From Actinomadura sp. KC345 (lineage in GTDB: Bacteria > Actinomycetota > Actinomycetes > Streptosporangiales > Streptosporangiaceae), in NCBI RefSeq assembly GCF_004348515.1, contig NZ_SMKH01000029.1, positions 1 through 42,658 of the forward strand: a stretch of 42,658 bases of DNA, read 5' to 3'. A program made the translations under genes and the position numbers. A model generated the notes under the pieces. The model did not search any database. It was not told the DNA's origin and saw only the letters and a program-made list of their open reading frames with translations. Shown piece after piece: positions 23,485 through 31,939 of this stretch (position 1 is its first letter; each line of letters opens with the position of its first letter).

Positions 23485-24651
23485 ATGCGCGTTCTAGTCC
23501 TCGGCGGCGATGGATATCTCGGCTGGCCGACCGCCCTGCACCTGTCGCAGTGCGGTCACCAGGTCGCCGTCGCCGACAACTTCGCACGGCGGCAGTACGA
23601 CTTCGAACTCGGCGTCGAGAGCCTCGTGCCGATCGAGACGCTGCAGACCCGCGTCGAGACGTGGCGCGACCTGACCGGTGAATCGATGGACGTGTACGTC
23701 GGCGACCTGACCGACGCGGACTTCACGTACCGGATGCTGCGCGAGTTCCGTCCGGAGGCCGTCGTGCACTTCGCGGAGCAGCGGGCGGCGCCGTACTCGA
23801 TGATCGACCGCAAGCACGCCGTGTACACGCAGGTCAACAACGTCGTCGGCACCCTGAACCTGCTGTACGCGATCGGGGAGATCGACCCCGACATCCACCT
23901 CGTCAAGCTCGGCACGATGGGCGAGTACGGGACGCCGGAGATCGACATCGAAGAGGGCTGGCTGGAGGTGGAGCACAAGGGCCGCACGGACCGGGTGCTG
24001 TACCCGAAGCGGCCCGGGTCCTTCTACCACCTGTCGAAGGTCCACGACAGCCACAACATGGAGTTCACCTGCCGCATCTGGGGGCTGCGGGCCACCGACC
24101 TCAACCAGGGCGTGGTGTACGGCCAGGCGACCCCCGAGACCATGCTGGACGACCGGCTGGCGACCCGGTTCGACTACGACGCGGTCTTCGGCACCGTGCT
24201 GAACCGGTTCGTGATCCAGGCGGTGCTCGGGCACCCGCTGACGGTCTACGGCACCGGCGGCCAGCGCCGCGGGATCATCGACATCCGCGACACCGTCCGC
24301 TGCGTCCAGCTGGCCTGCGAGAACCCCGCCGACCGCGGCGAGTTCCGCGTGTTCAACCAGATGACCGAGGCGAAGTCCGTCCAGGAGATGGCCGAGACCG
24401 TCGAGCGGTGCTTCCCGGGCGACGTCCGGATCGACCACCTCGACAACCCCCGCGTCGAGCGCGAGGAGCACTACTACAACGTGGTGCACACCCGGCTGCT
24501 GGATCTGGGCCTGTCCCCCCACCTGCTCTCCGATACGCTCATCACGTCGCTGTTCGACGTCGCGAAGCGGTACGCGGGCCGGGTGAAGGACGAGGCCCTG
24601 CGCCCCAAGGTCAACTGGCGCGAGCAGTCCGGACCCGTGCAGGAAACGTGA
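23485..24651 (+). CDS. sqdB: UDP-sulfoquinovose synthase (SQD1/SqdB/Agl3 family)
   Basis: 388 residues from ATG 23485 with AGGAGAGG five nt upstream. The Rossmann NAD motif is LVLGGDGYLGWPTALHLS. The SQD1 hallmarks are all present: HFAEQRAAPYSMIDRKHAVY, LVKLGTMGEYGTPEIDIEEG with the catalytic Thr, SFYHLSKVHDSHN with the YxxxK pair, and ATDLNQGVVYG and NPRVEREEHYYN further on. The enzyme makes UDP-sulfoquinovose from UDP-glucose and sulfite. It is the first gene of a run of glycan genes. No SqdX/SQD2-type diacylglycerol sulfoquinovosyltransferase is in the window, so use in a glycan, as with archaeal Agl3, is as plausible as sulfolipid formation. Confidence 0.93.
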   Translation: MRVLVLGGDGYLGWPTALHLSQCGHQVAVADNFARRQYDFELGVESLVPIETLQTRVETWRDLTGESMDVYVGDLTDADFTYRMLREFRPEAVVHFAEQRAAPYSMIDRKHAVYTQVNNVVGTLNLLYAIGEIDPDIHLVKLGTMGEYGTPEIDIEEGWLEVEHKGRTDRVLYPKRPGSFYHLSKVHDSHNMEFTCRIWGLRATDLNQGVVYGQATPETMLDDRLATRFDYDAVFGTVLNRFVIQAVLGHPLTVYGTGGQRRGIIDIRDTVRCVQLACENPADRGEFRVFNQMTEAKSVQEMAETVERCFPGDVRIDHLDNPRVEREEHYYNVVHTRLLDLGLSPHLLSDTLITSLFDVAKRYAGRVKDEALRPKVNWREQSGPVQET

Positions 24652-24665
24652 CGACCGGGAGCCCC

Positions 24666-25433
24666 ATGAACGACGCACAGGGCGCGTTCACGCGCGCCAC
24701 CGGCCGCGGGCTCGAAGGCCGGGAGGCCGAGTCCGCGGGCGCGGACAAGCCCCGCTACCGGCGCTACCAGTTCGACCTGATCGCCCCGCACTGCGGGGCC
24801 GGCGTGCTGGAGGTCGGCGCCGGGCTGGGCGAGTTCTCGTCCCAGTTCTCCGGGCTGGACCGCCTCGTCGTCACCGACGTCGACCCCGGCGCCGTGACGG
24901 TGATGAAGGAGCTGTTCTCCGACGCCGGGGAGATCGCCGGTGAGATCGAGGTCCGCCAGTTCGACCTCGACGCGCGCGACACCCTGGAGCGGCCGGTCGA
25001 CTCGGTGGTCGCGATCAACGTGCTGGAGCACTTCGAGGACGACGCGGACGTGCTCGCCTCGCTGGCGCGTTCGGTCGTCCCCGGCGGCACGATCGTGCTG
25101 TGGGTGCCCGGGTACCAGAGCCTCTACAGCGACTTCGACCGCAAGGTCGGGCATTTCCGTCGCTACACGCCCAAGACCGCACGGGACGCGATCCAGCGTG
25201 CCGGGCTGACGTGCGAGCTGGCGCGGCCGGTGAACCTGCTCGGCGGGCTGGCCTGGTGGGCGGCCATGCGGCTCGGGCGGGCGGCGGCGCCCAACAGCGG
25301 AGCCGTCGGCGTGTACGACCGGGTGATCGTCCCGGTCACCCGGGTGCTGGACCGGTTCCTGCCGGTGCCCTTCGGCCAGTCGGTCCTGGCGGTCGCCCGG
25401 GTGCCCTCAGAGGCGGGGACATCGCGGGACTGA
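24666..25433 (+). CDS. Class I SAM methyltransferase of the glycan locus
   Basis: 255 residues from ATG 24666 with GGGAG upstream; an in-frame GTG at 24648 overlapping the previous stop would add six residues. SAM motif I is VLEVGAGLGEFSSQF, followed by VVTDVDPGAV and the SVVAINVLEHFEDDADVLASL segment. After that come VPGGTIVLWVPGYQSLYSDFDRKVGHFRRYT (quoted positions 25078-25170) and a hydrophobic C-terminal stretch, a layout often found with polyprenyl-linked sugar genes. A sugar or lipid-linked intermediate is the likely substrate; this is inference. It is coupled to the genes on both sides. Confidence 0.88.
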   Translation: MNDAQGAFTRATGRGLEGREAESAGADKPRYRRYQFDLIAPHCGAGVLEVGAGLGEFSSQFSGLDRLVVTDVDPGAVTVMKELFSDAGEIAGEIEVRQFDLDARDTLERPVDSVVAINVLEHFEDDADVLASLARSVVPGGTIVLWVPGYQSLYSDFDRKVGHFRRYTPKTARDAIQRAGLTCELARPVNLLGGLAWWAAMRLGRAAAPNSGAVGVYDRVIVPVTRVLDRFLPVPFGQSVLAVARVPSEAGTSRD

Positions 25434-26014
25434 TGCGCACCGATCCGACCCGGACCGGCTCCGAGGACCGGTCCGAGGCCACGTCCAGGTCGCGCGGTGG
25501 CCGCGCCTTCCGGATGATCTTCACGCGGTACACGGTCGGCTCGGTGCTGGCCGCGGTGGCCAGCGAGGTGACGCTGCTGGCGACGTACGGGAGCGGGCTG
25601 CTCACCCCGGGCACCGCCTCGGTAGCCGCCTGGGCGGCGGGCGCGGGCCTGAACTACGTGCTCAACCGGCGGTGGGCGTGGGGACGGCGGGGACGTGCGT
25701 CCCTGTGGCGCGAGCTCGTGCCCTACTGGGCGATCGCCGTGGCGACGATGGCCATCGCCGCGTGGTCGACGGGCGCGGCCCACCGGCTGGGCCCCCGGTG
25801 GTTCGAGTCCGGGGGCTGGCAGACGGTGTTCGTCGGCGCGGTCTTCCTCGCCGTCTACGGGGTGATGTTCCTGGTGAAGTTCGTCCTGTTCCACTACCTC
25901 GTCTTCGCCCCCGGCCCGGAGACCCGGGCCGGGGCGGACGAGGCGGACGAGGCGGACGAGGCGGACGAGGAGCGGCGCTCCCGCCACCAGGTCCCGACGA
26001 CGACGCGTGAGTAG
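25433..26014 (+). CDS. GtrA-family membrane protein (lipid-linked sugar flippase-like)
   Basis: 193 residues; its ATG shares one base with the previous stop (TGATG). Four membrane helices are visible between residues about 30 and 155: YTVGSVLAAVASEVTLLATY, AAWAAGAGLNYVLNRRWAW, PYWAIAVATMAIAAW and FVGAVFLAVYGVMFLVKFVL. LNYVLNRRWAW is the GtrA hallmark. GtrA proteins are thought to flip polyprenyl-phosphate sugars across the membrane. The hydrophilic tail has four ADE repeats and overlaps the convergent GT2 gene by 121 bp. Confidence 0.88.
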   Translation: MRTDPTRTGSEDRSEATSRSRGGRAFRMIFTRYTVGSVLAAVASEVTLLATYGSGLLTPGTASVAAWAAGAGLNYVLNRRWAWGRRGRASLWRELVPYWAIAVATMAIAAWSTGAAHRLGPRWFESGGWQTVFVGAVFLAVYGVMFLVKFVLFHYLVFAPGPETRAGADEADEADEADEERRSRHQVPTTTRE

Positions 26015-26745
26015 CGGTAGCCGTACACCAGGTTGCCGCCCTTCTTGGTGGTCCCGGCCGCGCGGAGGCGCATCGTGGCCGGGACCTCCCGCACCCGGTA
26101 GCCCCTGGAGATGACGCCGATGAGCAGCTCGGACGACTGGTACTGCGGCTGCTTGAGGGTGACGGCCCCGGTGACCTCGGCCCGCATCGCGCGCATGCCG
26201 AACGAGGTGTCGGTGATGCGCTGCCCGGTCAGCCTGCTCACCAGGAAGGCGAAGACGTGAACGCCGACGCGGCGGACGCGGTCGTAGGTCTCCTGCCGGC
26301 CCAGCAGGCGCGACCCGGTGACGAAGTCGGCGTCCCCGTCCAGCACGGGGCCCAGCACCCGCGGGATCTGGGACGAGTCGTACTGGCCGTCGGCGTCGGT
26401 GGTGACGATGAACTCGGCGCCGCCTTCGCGGGCGAGTCGGTAGCCCAGCCGCAGCGCCGCCCCCTGCCCGCGGTTGACCGGCACGTCGCAGACCATCGCG
26501 CCGTGCTCGCGGGCGACGGTGGCGGTCTTGTCGGTCGCGCCGTCCACCACCACGATCACGGCGGTGCGGTGGTCGGCGACCATCGCGGGGATCGAGCGCA
26601 CGACGTCGCCGATGCCGCGCTCCTCGTCGTAGGCGGCGATGACGATCGCGATCGGCGGCAGCTCCGTGCCGTACTCCTCGGCGAAGGCCGCCGCCGCGGC
26701 GTCGTCGACCTCGCCTCCGGCGCGGTTCTCCTGTGTCATGGTCAC
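25894..26745 (-). CDS. GT2 glycosyltransferase (dolichyl-phosphate-mannose-synthase type)
   Basis: 283 residues from GTG 26745 (GGAGG 4 nt upstream, GTGA overlap with the epimerase stop). The GT-A fold is IAIVIAAYDEERGIGDVV at the N-terminus, VVVDGATDKTATVARE, then NRGQGAALRLGYRLA and the DxD motif TTDADGQYD near residue 115, followed by GSRLLG. It should load a sugar onto polyprenyl phosphate at the inner membrane face. GtrA (flippase-like) and the GT-C-like protein at 27815 complete a standard relay. The last 35 or so residues are Arg/Ser/Ala-rich and are encoded opposite the GtrA tail repeat, so the natural end is uncertain. Confidence 0.88.
   Translation of the reverse strand: MTMTQENRAGGEVDDAAAAAFAEEYGTELPPIAIVIAAYDEERGIGDVVRSIPAMVADHRTAVIVVVDGATDKTATVAREHGAMVCDVPVNRGQGAALRLGYRLAREGGAEFIVTTDADGQYDSSQIPRVLGPVLDGDADFVTGSRLLGRQETYDRVRRVGVHVFAFLVSRLTGQRITDTSFGMRAMRAEVTGAVTLKQPQYQSSELLIGVISRGYRVREVPATMRLRAAGTTKKGGNLVYGYRYSRVVVGTWWRERRSSSASSASSASSAPARVSGPGAKTR
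25934..25969. repeat. 9-bp tandem repeat gcggacgag, four copies
   Basis: Encodes ADE repeats at the GtrA C-terminus on the plus strand and Ser/Ala repeats at the GT2 C-terminus on the minus strand. It lies inside the convergent overlap of the two genes. Confidence 0.85.
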
Positions 26746-27686
26746 GCGACCTCCACGGGTGCGAAATCGGGCCAGACCGTCGCCATCCCGGAGCGGAGGT
26801 CGTGATGCGGCTCGTAGCCGAGCGCGCGCGCTTCGGTGATGTCCAGGACGACCGCGGGCATCTCGCCCGCCTTGGCGGGCGTGTACTCGACGGGGATGGG
26901 GGCGCCGGTGACCGCCCGTGCCGTCTCGATCAGGTCGTTGACGCTCGTGGACGAGCCCGACCCGACGACGAGCGGGCCGGTGCGGCCGGTCCGCCAGGCC
27001 AGGAGGAGCGCCTGCACGATGTCGTCCACGTGGACGTAGTCGCGCATCTGGGTGCCGTCCCCGTAGACCTGGACGCCGCCGTCCGAGGCCGCCGCCCGCA
27101 TCAGCCGCGGCACGAAGCTGTCCTTGTGCCGCATGCCCGGCCCGTACACGTTCGCGAACCGGACCGCGCAGGTCTGCATGCCGTACACGCCCGTGTAGGC
27201 GCTGAGCAGCATCTCCGCCGCCGCCTTCGTGGCGCCGTACGGGGTGAGCGGCCGCAGCGGCATCCGCTCGCTGATCGGGGTGCCGCCGACGTCGCCGGTC
27301 ACGGCGTTCGTGGAGGCGAACAGGACGCGCGGAACCTCCCGCTCACGGCAGAGTTCGAGCAGGTCGGCGGTGGCCTCGACGTTCAGCCGGTAGACGCCGG
27401 CCGGGTCCTCGACCGACCGCAGGACCGAGGTCACCGCGGCCAGGTGGACCATCCCGTCCAGCCCGGCCGAGACCGCGGTGCGGCGCACCTCCGGGTCGCA
27501 CAGGTCGCCGACGACCGACTTGACCGCGGGGTCGGGGTGGGGGTGGTGGTCGGTGACGACGACCTCCGCCCCGGCGTCCAGCAACGCGCTGACCAGGCGG
27601 CCGCCGATGAAGCCGGCTCCTCCGGTCACCAGCACCCGCATGCCCTCCAGGCCGGGGTCCCCCCGCTGGGCCGTCGTCCCTGCCAT
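26742..27686 (-). CDS. NAD-dependent sugar-nucleotide epimerase/dehydratase
   Basis: 314 residues from ATG 27686; an internal ATG at 27641 begins the fold itself but its GGAGGG is too close. The SDR NAD motif is VLVTGGAGFIGGRLVSALL, the active-site pieces are ASTNAVTG and PYGATKAAAEM (YxxxK), and FANVYGPG, DYVHVDDIVQAL are family landmarks of UDP-glucose 4-epimerase-type enzymes. It supplies an altered hexose nucleotide, probably for the GT2 encoded 4 nt downstream in the same operon. The exact reaction is unknown. Confidence 0.9.
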   Translation of the reverse strand: MAGTTAQRGDPGLEGMRVLVTGGAGFIGGRLVSALLDAGAEVVVTDHHPHPDPAVKSVVGDLCDPEVRRTAVSAGLDGMVHLAAVTSVLRSVEDPAGVYRLNVEATADLLELCREREVPRVLFASTNAVTGDVGGTPISERMPLRPLTPYGATKAAAEMLLSAYTGVYGMQTCAVRFANVYGPGMRHKDSFVPRLMRAAASDGGVQVYGDGTQMRDYVHVDDIVQALLLAWRTGRTGPLVVGSGSSTSVNDLIETARAVTGAPIPVEYTPAKAGEMPAVVLDITEARALGYEPHHDLRSGMATVWPDFAPVEVA

Positions 27687-27814
27687 TTGCTCACCCACCG
27701 TGCGCTCGTGAAACGTATGATCGCCGACCCTAACGGAACCTCGGCCGCGGTACCGACTCGAACCGGCCAGGCGTACCGGGTCCGGCGAGACGATCAACGA
27801 ATGAGAGGCGACCG

Positions 27815-29077
27815 GTGATCCACGTTCTGGTGATGGGCCTGCCGCTGGCGTGCGGGCTCGCCCTCGCCCTGCTGGCCGAGCGGAAGCGGTGGACGCCCCC
27901 GCTGGTGGTGGCCCTGGCGACCGGCGCGGTGCTGCGGCTGGTGGTGATGCTGATCGCCGCACAGGACTCCTGGCAGCCCTACGACCTGGCCATTGACTTC
28001 CGCGACACCGCCGACGCCGTCCGCGACGGCCAAGACCCCCTCTTCGAGTTGCGTGAGGGCGGCTGGCACTTCCTGCCGTTCCTGGCCTACCTCCTCGCCG
28101 GAGCACGGGAACTGGGAGAACTGCTGGGGCTGTCCTGGGAGGTCACCGGACGGATCCTGCCCGTCCTGGCCGACCTCGCCCTCATCCCGCTGGTGGCGAG
28201 ACTGAGCACGGACCCGTCCCCTGAGGTCCGTGCCCGGAGAGGCTTCCAGTATGCGTGTGCACCGGTGGTGCTGGGGGTGAGCGCCCTGCACGGCCAGTTC
28301 GGGCCCATTACGCTGGCGCTCGGCGTCGCGGCGCTCCTGGCGGCCCGCAACGGCAGGGTCCACCTGGCGGGAGTGCTCATCGGGCTCTCGGTGACCTCGG
28401 CGAACTGGTCGGCGCTGCTCCTGCCGGGCATCGTGCTCGCCCTTCCCGCCCTGCGCCAGCGGATCACCGTCGTCGTGTGGACGGGGGTGGTCCCGGTCGT
28501 GTTCCTGCTGAGCAGCATCCCGGTCTTCGGCACCCCGCTCGACAAGATGCCCGCCGCCCTGTCGGCGGCGATGTCCGCGCGCCCCGTGGTGGGTGACTGG
28601 GGATGGACCGCGATCGCGACCGGCGGCAACCAGACGGTGGACCCCGCGTACGGAACCATCGGCACCCCGGTGCTCGCGCTCGCGCTGCTCGCCGCCCTCT
28701 GGTGGTGGCGCAAGGCCGACCCCGTGGCGCTGACCCTCGCGCTGCTGCTGGTCTTCCTCATCGTGACGTACCGGTTCGGCGCGCAGTACCTGGCGTGGCC
28801 GATGCCCTACCTCATCATGTTCTGGAAGCGGGGCACCTGGCCGGTGTACATCGCCGGCGGCGTCTGGGCCGCCTTCGGCTACGTGTTCATGACGCGCCTC
28901 GACGGGGCGGGCTGGGCGGACGCGCACGTCTGGTGGGCGCTGTCCTCGCTGCTGATCATCGCGTTCCTCGTCCGGGCGCTCCCGGCCCGGGAGCCGGAGC
29001 ACCGGCCGGCGTCCGCCCGGCCGGAGCCGGGGAAGCCCGGACCCGCTCACGAAGGGACTCACTCCGGCGTGCCCTGA
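27815..29077 (+). CDS. Multi-spanning GT-C-like glycosyltransferase membrane protein
   Basis: 420 residues from GTG 27815 with a GAGAGG six or seven nt upstream. About ten to twelve membrane helices are evident. The first loop has DLAIDFRDTADAVRDGQDPLFEL, with an Asp-rich start and a pattern common to GT87/PIG-M-like polyprenyl-sugar mannosyltransferases. LIGLSVTSANWSALLLPGIVL and TYRFGAQYLAWPMPYLIMFW also fit that class. It may move the flipped sugar from its lipid carrier to the glycan outside the membrane; that role is inference from the neighbours. The C-terminal 40 residues are Pro/Glu-rich and soluble. It is divergent from the epimerase gene. Confidence 0.75.
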   Translation: MIHVLVMGLPLACGLALALLAERKRWTPPLVVALATGAVLRLVVMLIAAQDSWQPYDLAIDFRDTADAVRDGQDPLFELREGGWHFLPFLAYLLAGARELGELLGLSWEVTGRILPVLADLALIPLVARLSTDPSPEVRARRGFQYACAPVVLGVSALHGQFGPITLALGVAALLAARNGRVHLAGVLIGLSVTSANWSALLLPGIVLALPALRQRITVVVWTGVVPVVFLLSSIPVFGTPLDKMPAALSAAMSARPVVGDWGWTAIATGGNQTVDPAYGTIGTPVLALALLAALWWWRKADPVALTLALLLVFLIVTYRFGAQYLAWPMPYLIMFWKRGTWPVYIAGGVWAAFGYVFMTRLDGAGWADAHVWWALSSLLIIAFLVRALPAREPEHRPASARPEPGKPGPAHEGTHSGVP

Positions 29078-29129
29078 TCGTGAGCAGGATGGACTCGCGG
29101 GCGGTTCACTGGAGAACGCGGAGGTGCCG

Positions 29130-29897
29130 ATGGCTGACGTGCGTGTCGAGGTGGCAGGGACGACCACCACGATCTGGATGGACCGTCCCGACCGGCGCAA
29201 CGCCGTGGACGGGCCGATGGCCGCCGAGCTGCGCGAGGCGTTCGAGGCGTTCGAGGCCGACCCCGGGCAGCGCGTGGCGGTGCTCGCCGGGGCCGGGGGG
29301 ACGTTCTGCGCCGGAGCCGACCTGAGCGTGGTCGGGGACCCGGACCGCCGCAACGAACTCGACCCGGACGGCGGGGGAAGCGGCCCGATGGGGCCGTCCC
29401 GGATGCGGCTCGCCAAGCCGCTCATCGCGGCCGTCGGCGGGTACGCCGTGGCGGGCGGGCTGGAGCTGGCCCTGCTCGCCGACATGCGGATCGTGGAGCG
29501 CGACGCGGTGTTCGGCGTCTTCTGCCGCCGCTGGGGCGTGCCGCTCATCGACGGCGGCACCGTCCGGCTGCCGCGGGTCGTCGGCCTGGGCCGGGCGATG
29601 GATCTGATCCTCACGGGACGGCCGGTCGGAGCCGACGAGGCGCTCGCCATGGGCCTGGCCAACCGGGTCGTAGACCCCGGGCAGGCGGTCGACGCCGCCC
29701 GCGAGCTGGCGGAGCGGATCGCGGCGTTCCCGTTCGAGTGCGTGCTGACCGACCGCGCCTCGGCCTATGCCGGCCTGGACATGCCGATCGCCGAGGCGCT
29801 GCGCGCCGAGGGGGCGGCGGGCGCCCCCATCGTCGTGCGGGAGGGCGTGGACGGCGCAGCCCGCTTCGTCGCCGGCGAGGGCCGGCACGGACGCTGA
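29130..29897 (+). CDS. Enoyl-CoA hydratase/isomerase family protein
   Basis: 255 residues from ATG 29130, with GGAGG five nt upstream; an in-frame GTG at 29124 lies inside that site. The crotonase fold shows MDRPDRRNAVDGPMAAEL, the oxyanion-hole segment GAGGTFCAGADLSVVG near residue 57, and KPLIAAVGGYAVAGGLELALLADMRIV around 95-125. GVPLIDGGTVRLPRVVGLGRAMDLILTG follows. The first catalytic Glu position reads within AGGLELAL and the second region has GVPLIDGG, in which Asp replaces the usual Glu, as in several non-hydratase members. So isomerase or other crotonase activity is also possible. It seems to be a single-gene unit. Confidence 0.9.
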   Translation: MADVRVEVAGTTTTIWMDRPDRRNAVDGPMAAELREAFEAFEADPGQRVAVLAGAGGTFCAGADLSVVGDPDRRNELDPDGGGSGPMGPSRMRLAKPLIAAVGGYAVAGGLELALLADMRIVERDAVFGVFCRRWGVPLIDGGTVRLPRVVGLGRAMDLILTGRPVGADEALAMGLANRVVDPGQAVDAARELAERIAAFPFECVLTDRASAYAGLDMPIAEALRAEGAAGAPIVVREGVDGAARFVAGEGRHGR

Positions 29898-29922
29898 CCA
29901 CGCTGCGGCCACCCGACGTTAA

Positions 29923-29937
29923 CTTGAATGATTCAAG
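29923..29937 (+). promoter_or_regulatory. 7-1-7 palindrome, Fur/PerR-type operator of the catalase
   Basis: CTTGAAT-G-ATTCAAG, a perfect 15-bp palindrome 49 bp upstream of the catalase start. Its 7-1-7 geometry is that of Fur/PerR/CatR operators. No Fur-family gene is encoded in the window, so the regulator acts in trans. Derepression by peroxide is the expected behaviour. Confidence 0.65.
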
Positions 29938-29985
29938 AAAAGTGGCTACAGTGCAGGTCAACGGACTCATAGGGGAGGGCGAGTT

Positions 29986-31449
29986 TTGCCTGAGAACAAC
30001 CAGAAACCGCTGACCACGGTCGCCGGCGCGCCGGTTCCGGACAACCAGAACTCCGTGACCGCGGGGCCCCGCGGCCCGATGCTCCTGCAGGACGTGTGGT
30101 TCCTGGAAAAGCTCGCCCACTTCGACCGCGAGGTGATCCCGGAGCGCCGGATGCACGCGAAGGGGTCGGGCGCGTTCGGCACCTTCACGGTGACCAACGA
30201 CATCACCCGGTACACCAACGCCAAGATCTTCTCCGAGGTCGGCAAGAAGACCGAGATGTTCGCCCGGTTCTCCACCGTGGCCGGTGAGCGCGGCGCGGCC
30301 GACGCCGAGCGCGACATCCGCGGCTTCGCGCTGAAGTTCTACACCGAGGAGGGCAACTGGGACCTCGTCGGCAACAACACCCCGGTGTTCTTCTTCCGCG
30401 ACCCGCTGAAGTTCCCCGACCTCAACCACGCCGTGAAGCGCGACCCGCGCACCAACATGCGCGACCCCGAGAACAACTGGGACTTCTGGACGAACCTGCC
30501 CGAGGCGCTGCACCAGGTCACGATCGTGATGTCGGAGCGCGGGATCCCCGCCTCGTACCGGCACATGCACGGCTTCGGCTCGCACACCTACAGCTTCGTG
30601 AACGACCAGGGCGAGCGGTTCTGGGTGAAGTTCCACCACCGCACCCAGCAGGGCGTCAAGAACCTCACCGACGCCGAGGCCGAGGCGCTCGTCGGCAAGG
30701 ACCGCGAGTCGCACCAGCGCGACCTCTTCAACGCGATCGAGAACGGCGACTTCCCCAAGTGGAAGCTGTGCGTGCAGATCATGCCGGAGGCCGACGCCGA
30801 CGACTACCGGTTCCACCCCTTCGACCTCACCAAGGTCTGGTCGAAGAAGGACTACCCGCTGATCGAGGTCGGCGAGTGGGAGCTGAACCGCAACCCCGAC
30901 AACTACTTCGCGGACGTGGAGCAGGCCGCCTTCACCCCCGCCAACGTGGTGCCGGGCATCGGCTACTCGCCCGACAGGATGCTGCAGGGCCGGCTGTTCT
31001 CCTACGGTGACGCCCAGCGGTACCGCCTGGGCGTGAACCACCACCAGATCCCGGTCAACCAGCCGAGGAACCCGGTGAACTCCTACCACCGCGACGGCGC
31101 CATGCGCGTCGACGGCAACCAGGGCGCCACCCCGGGCATCGAGCCGAACTCCTACGGCCGCTGGCAGGAGCAGCCCGCCTACCGCGAGCCGAGCCAGGCC
31201 GTGGGCGCCGTCGCCGACCGGTTCAACTTTCGCGAGGACGACGACAACTACTTCGAGCAGCCCGGCATCCTGTTCCGGAACATGAGCTCCGAGCAGCAGC
31301 AGGTGCTCTTCGAGAACACGGCCCGCGCGATCGACGGCGCCTCGCAGGCGACGATCGAGCGGCACATCGCCAACTGCACCAAGGCCGACCCCGCCTACGG
31401 CGAGGGCGTCCGCAAGGCGATCGAGGCGCTGGCGGCCGGCAGGCTCTGA
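29986..31449 (+). CDS. katA: Small-subunit (clade III-type) catalase
   Basis: 487 residues from TTG 29986, preceded by AGGGGAGGG (29971-29979). The distal haem pocket is [14 protein letters not shown] and the signature [22 protein letters not shown] differs here as [10 protein letters not shown]. The proximal tyrosine is in [22 protein letters not shown], the RxFxYxDxxxxR motif. NADPH-binding small-subunit catalases have this length and no extra C-terminal domain. It removes hydrogen peroxide in the cytosol. It is transcribed with the ankyrin gene, from which a strong terminator separates it. Confidence 0.96.
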   Translation: MPENNQKPLTTVAGAPVPDNQNSVTAGPRGPMLLQDVWFLEKLAHFDREVIPERRMHAKGSGAFGTFTVTNDITRYTNAKIFSEVGKKTEMFARFSTVAGERGAADAERDIRGFALKFYTEEGNWDLVGNNTPVFFFRDPLKFPDLNHAVKRDPRTNMRDPENNWDFWTNLPEALHQVTIVMSERGIPASYRHMHGFGSHTYSFVNDQGERFWVKFHHRTQQGVKNLTDAEAEALVGKDRESHQRDLFNAIENGDFPKWKLCVQIMPEADADDYRFHPFDLTKVWSKKDYPLIEVGEWELNRNPDNYFADVEQAAFTPANVVPGIGYSPDRMLQGRLFSYGDAQRYRLGVNHHQIPVNQPRNPVNSYHRDGAMRVDGNQGATPGIEPNSYGRWQEQPAYREPSQAVGAVADRFNFREDDDNYFEQPGILFRNMSSEQQQVLFENTARAIDGASQATIERHIANCTKADPAYGEGVRKAIEALAAGRL

Positions 31450-31469
31450 GCCCCCGCGTCGACCCGGAC

Positions 31470-31509
31470 CCCGGCGTGGTGCACGGTCACGTGCGCCACG
31501 CCGGGTTTT
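31470..31509 (+). terminator. Intrinsic terminator between catalase and ankyrin genes
   Basis: CCCGGCGTGGTGCAC (31470-31484) pairs with GTGCGCCACGCCGGG (31491-31505) over 15 bp with one G-T pair, loop GGTCAC, then TTTT. It starts 20 bp after the catalase stop. Readthrough would still supply the ankyrin gene, so it may set the ratio of the two proteins. Confidence 0.85.
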
Positions 31510-31549
31510 CCGTTCGGACACCGCAGACGTCGACCAGGAAGGCTCACTC

Positions 31550-31936
31550 ATGAGCGACGCTGGACTGACTTCCGAGCAGACAGAGCGCGTCGTGGCGATC
31601 GCCATGGACCTCGCACGGGAAGGCGACACCGAGCAGCTGGCCGAGTTCGTCGACCACGGCCTCCCGGTCGACGTGGCCGACCGGAACGCGAACACGCTGC
31701 TCATGCTCGCGGCCTACCACGGGCACGCCGGGACGGTGCGCGCCCTGCTCGACCGCGGGGCGAACCCGGACCTGCGCAACGCGCGCGACCAGGCCCCCAT
31801 CGCCGGTGCCCTGTTCAAGGGCGCGGACGAGGTCGTGGTCGTGCTCCGCGAGGCCGGCGCCGACCTCGACGCCGGGACTCCCAGCGCGCGGGACACCGCG
31901 GCCATGTTCGGCCGCGAGCACCTGCTGACCGGCTGA
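31550..31936 (+). CDS. Ankyrin-repeat protein linked to catalase
   Basis: 128 residues from ATG 31550 (AGGAAGG upstream). Ankyrin units are visible: ADRNANTLLMLAAYHGHAGTVRALLDRGANPDLRNARDQAP (positions 31677-31800) and GALFKGADEVVVVLREAGADLDAGTPS. A catalase followed by a small ankyrin protein is a known pairing (katB-ankB in Pseudomonas), where the ankyrin protein supports catalase activity. That link by order is clear here; the mechanism is not. No signal peptide is present, so it is cytosolic. Its stop is three bases from the convergent ABC stop. Confidence 0.93.
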   Translation: MSDAGLTSEQTERVVAIAMDLAREGDTEQLAEFVDHGLPVDVADRNANTLLMLAAYHGHAGTVRALLDRGANPDLRNARDQAPIAGALFKGADEVVVVLREAGADLDAGTPSARDTAAMFGREHLLTG

Positions 31937-31939
31937 CCG

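Noticed and set aside
20937-23486. 849-codon open frame on the minus strand opposite the large catalase
   Set aside because: It is a shadow of high third-position GC in the catalase gene. It is rich in Val, Arg, Gly and His with no protein motif, while the plus strand has a complete catalase.
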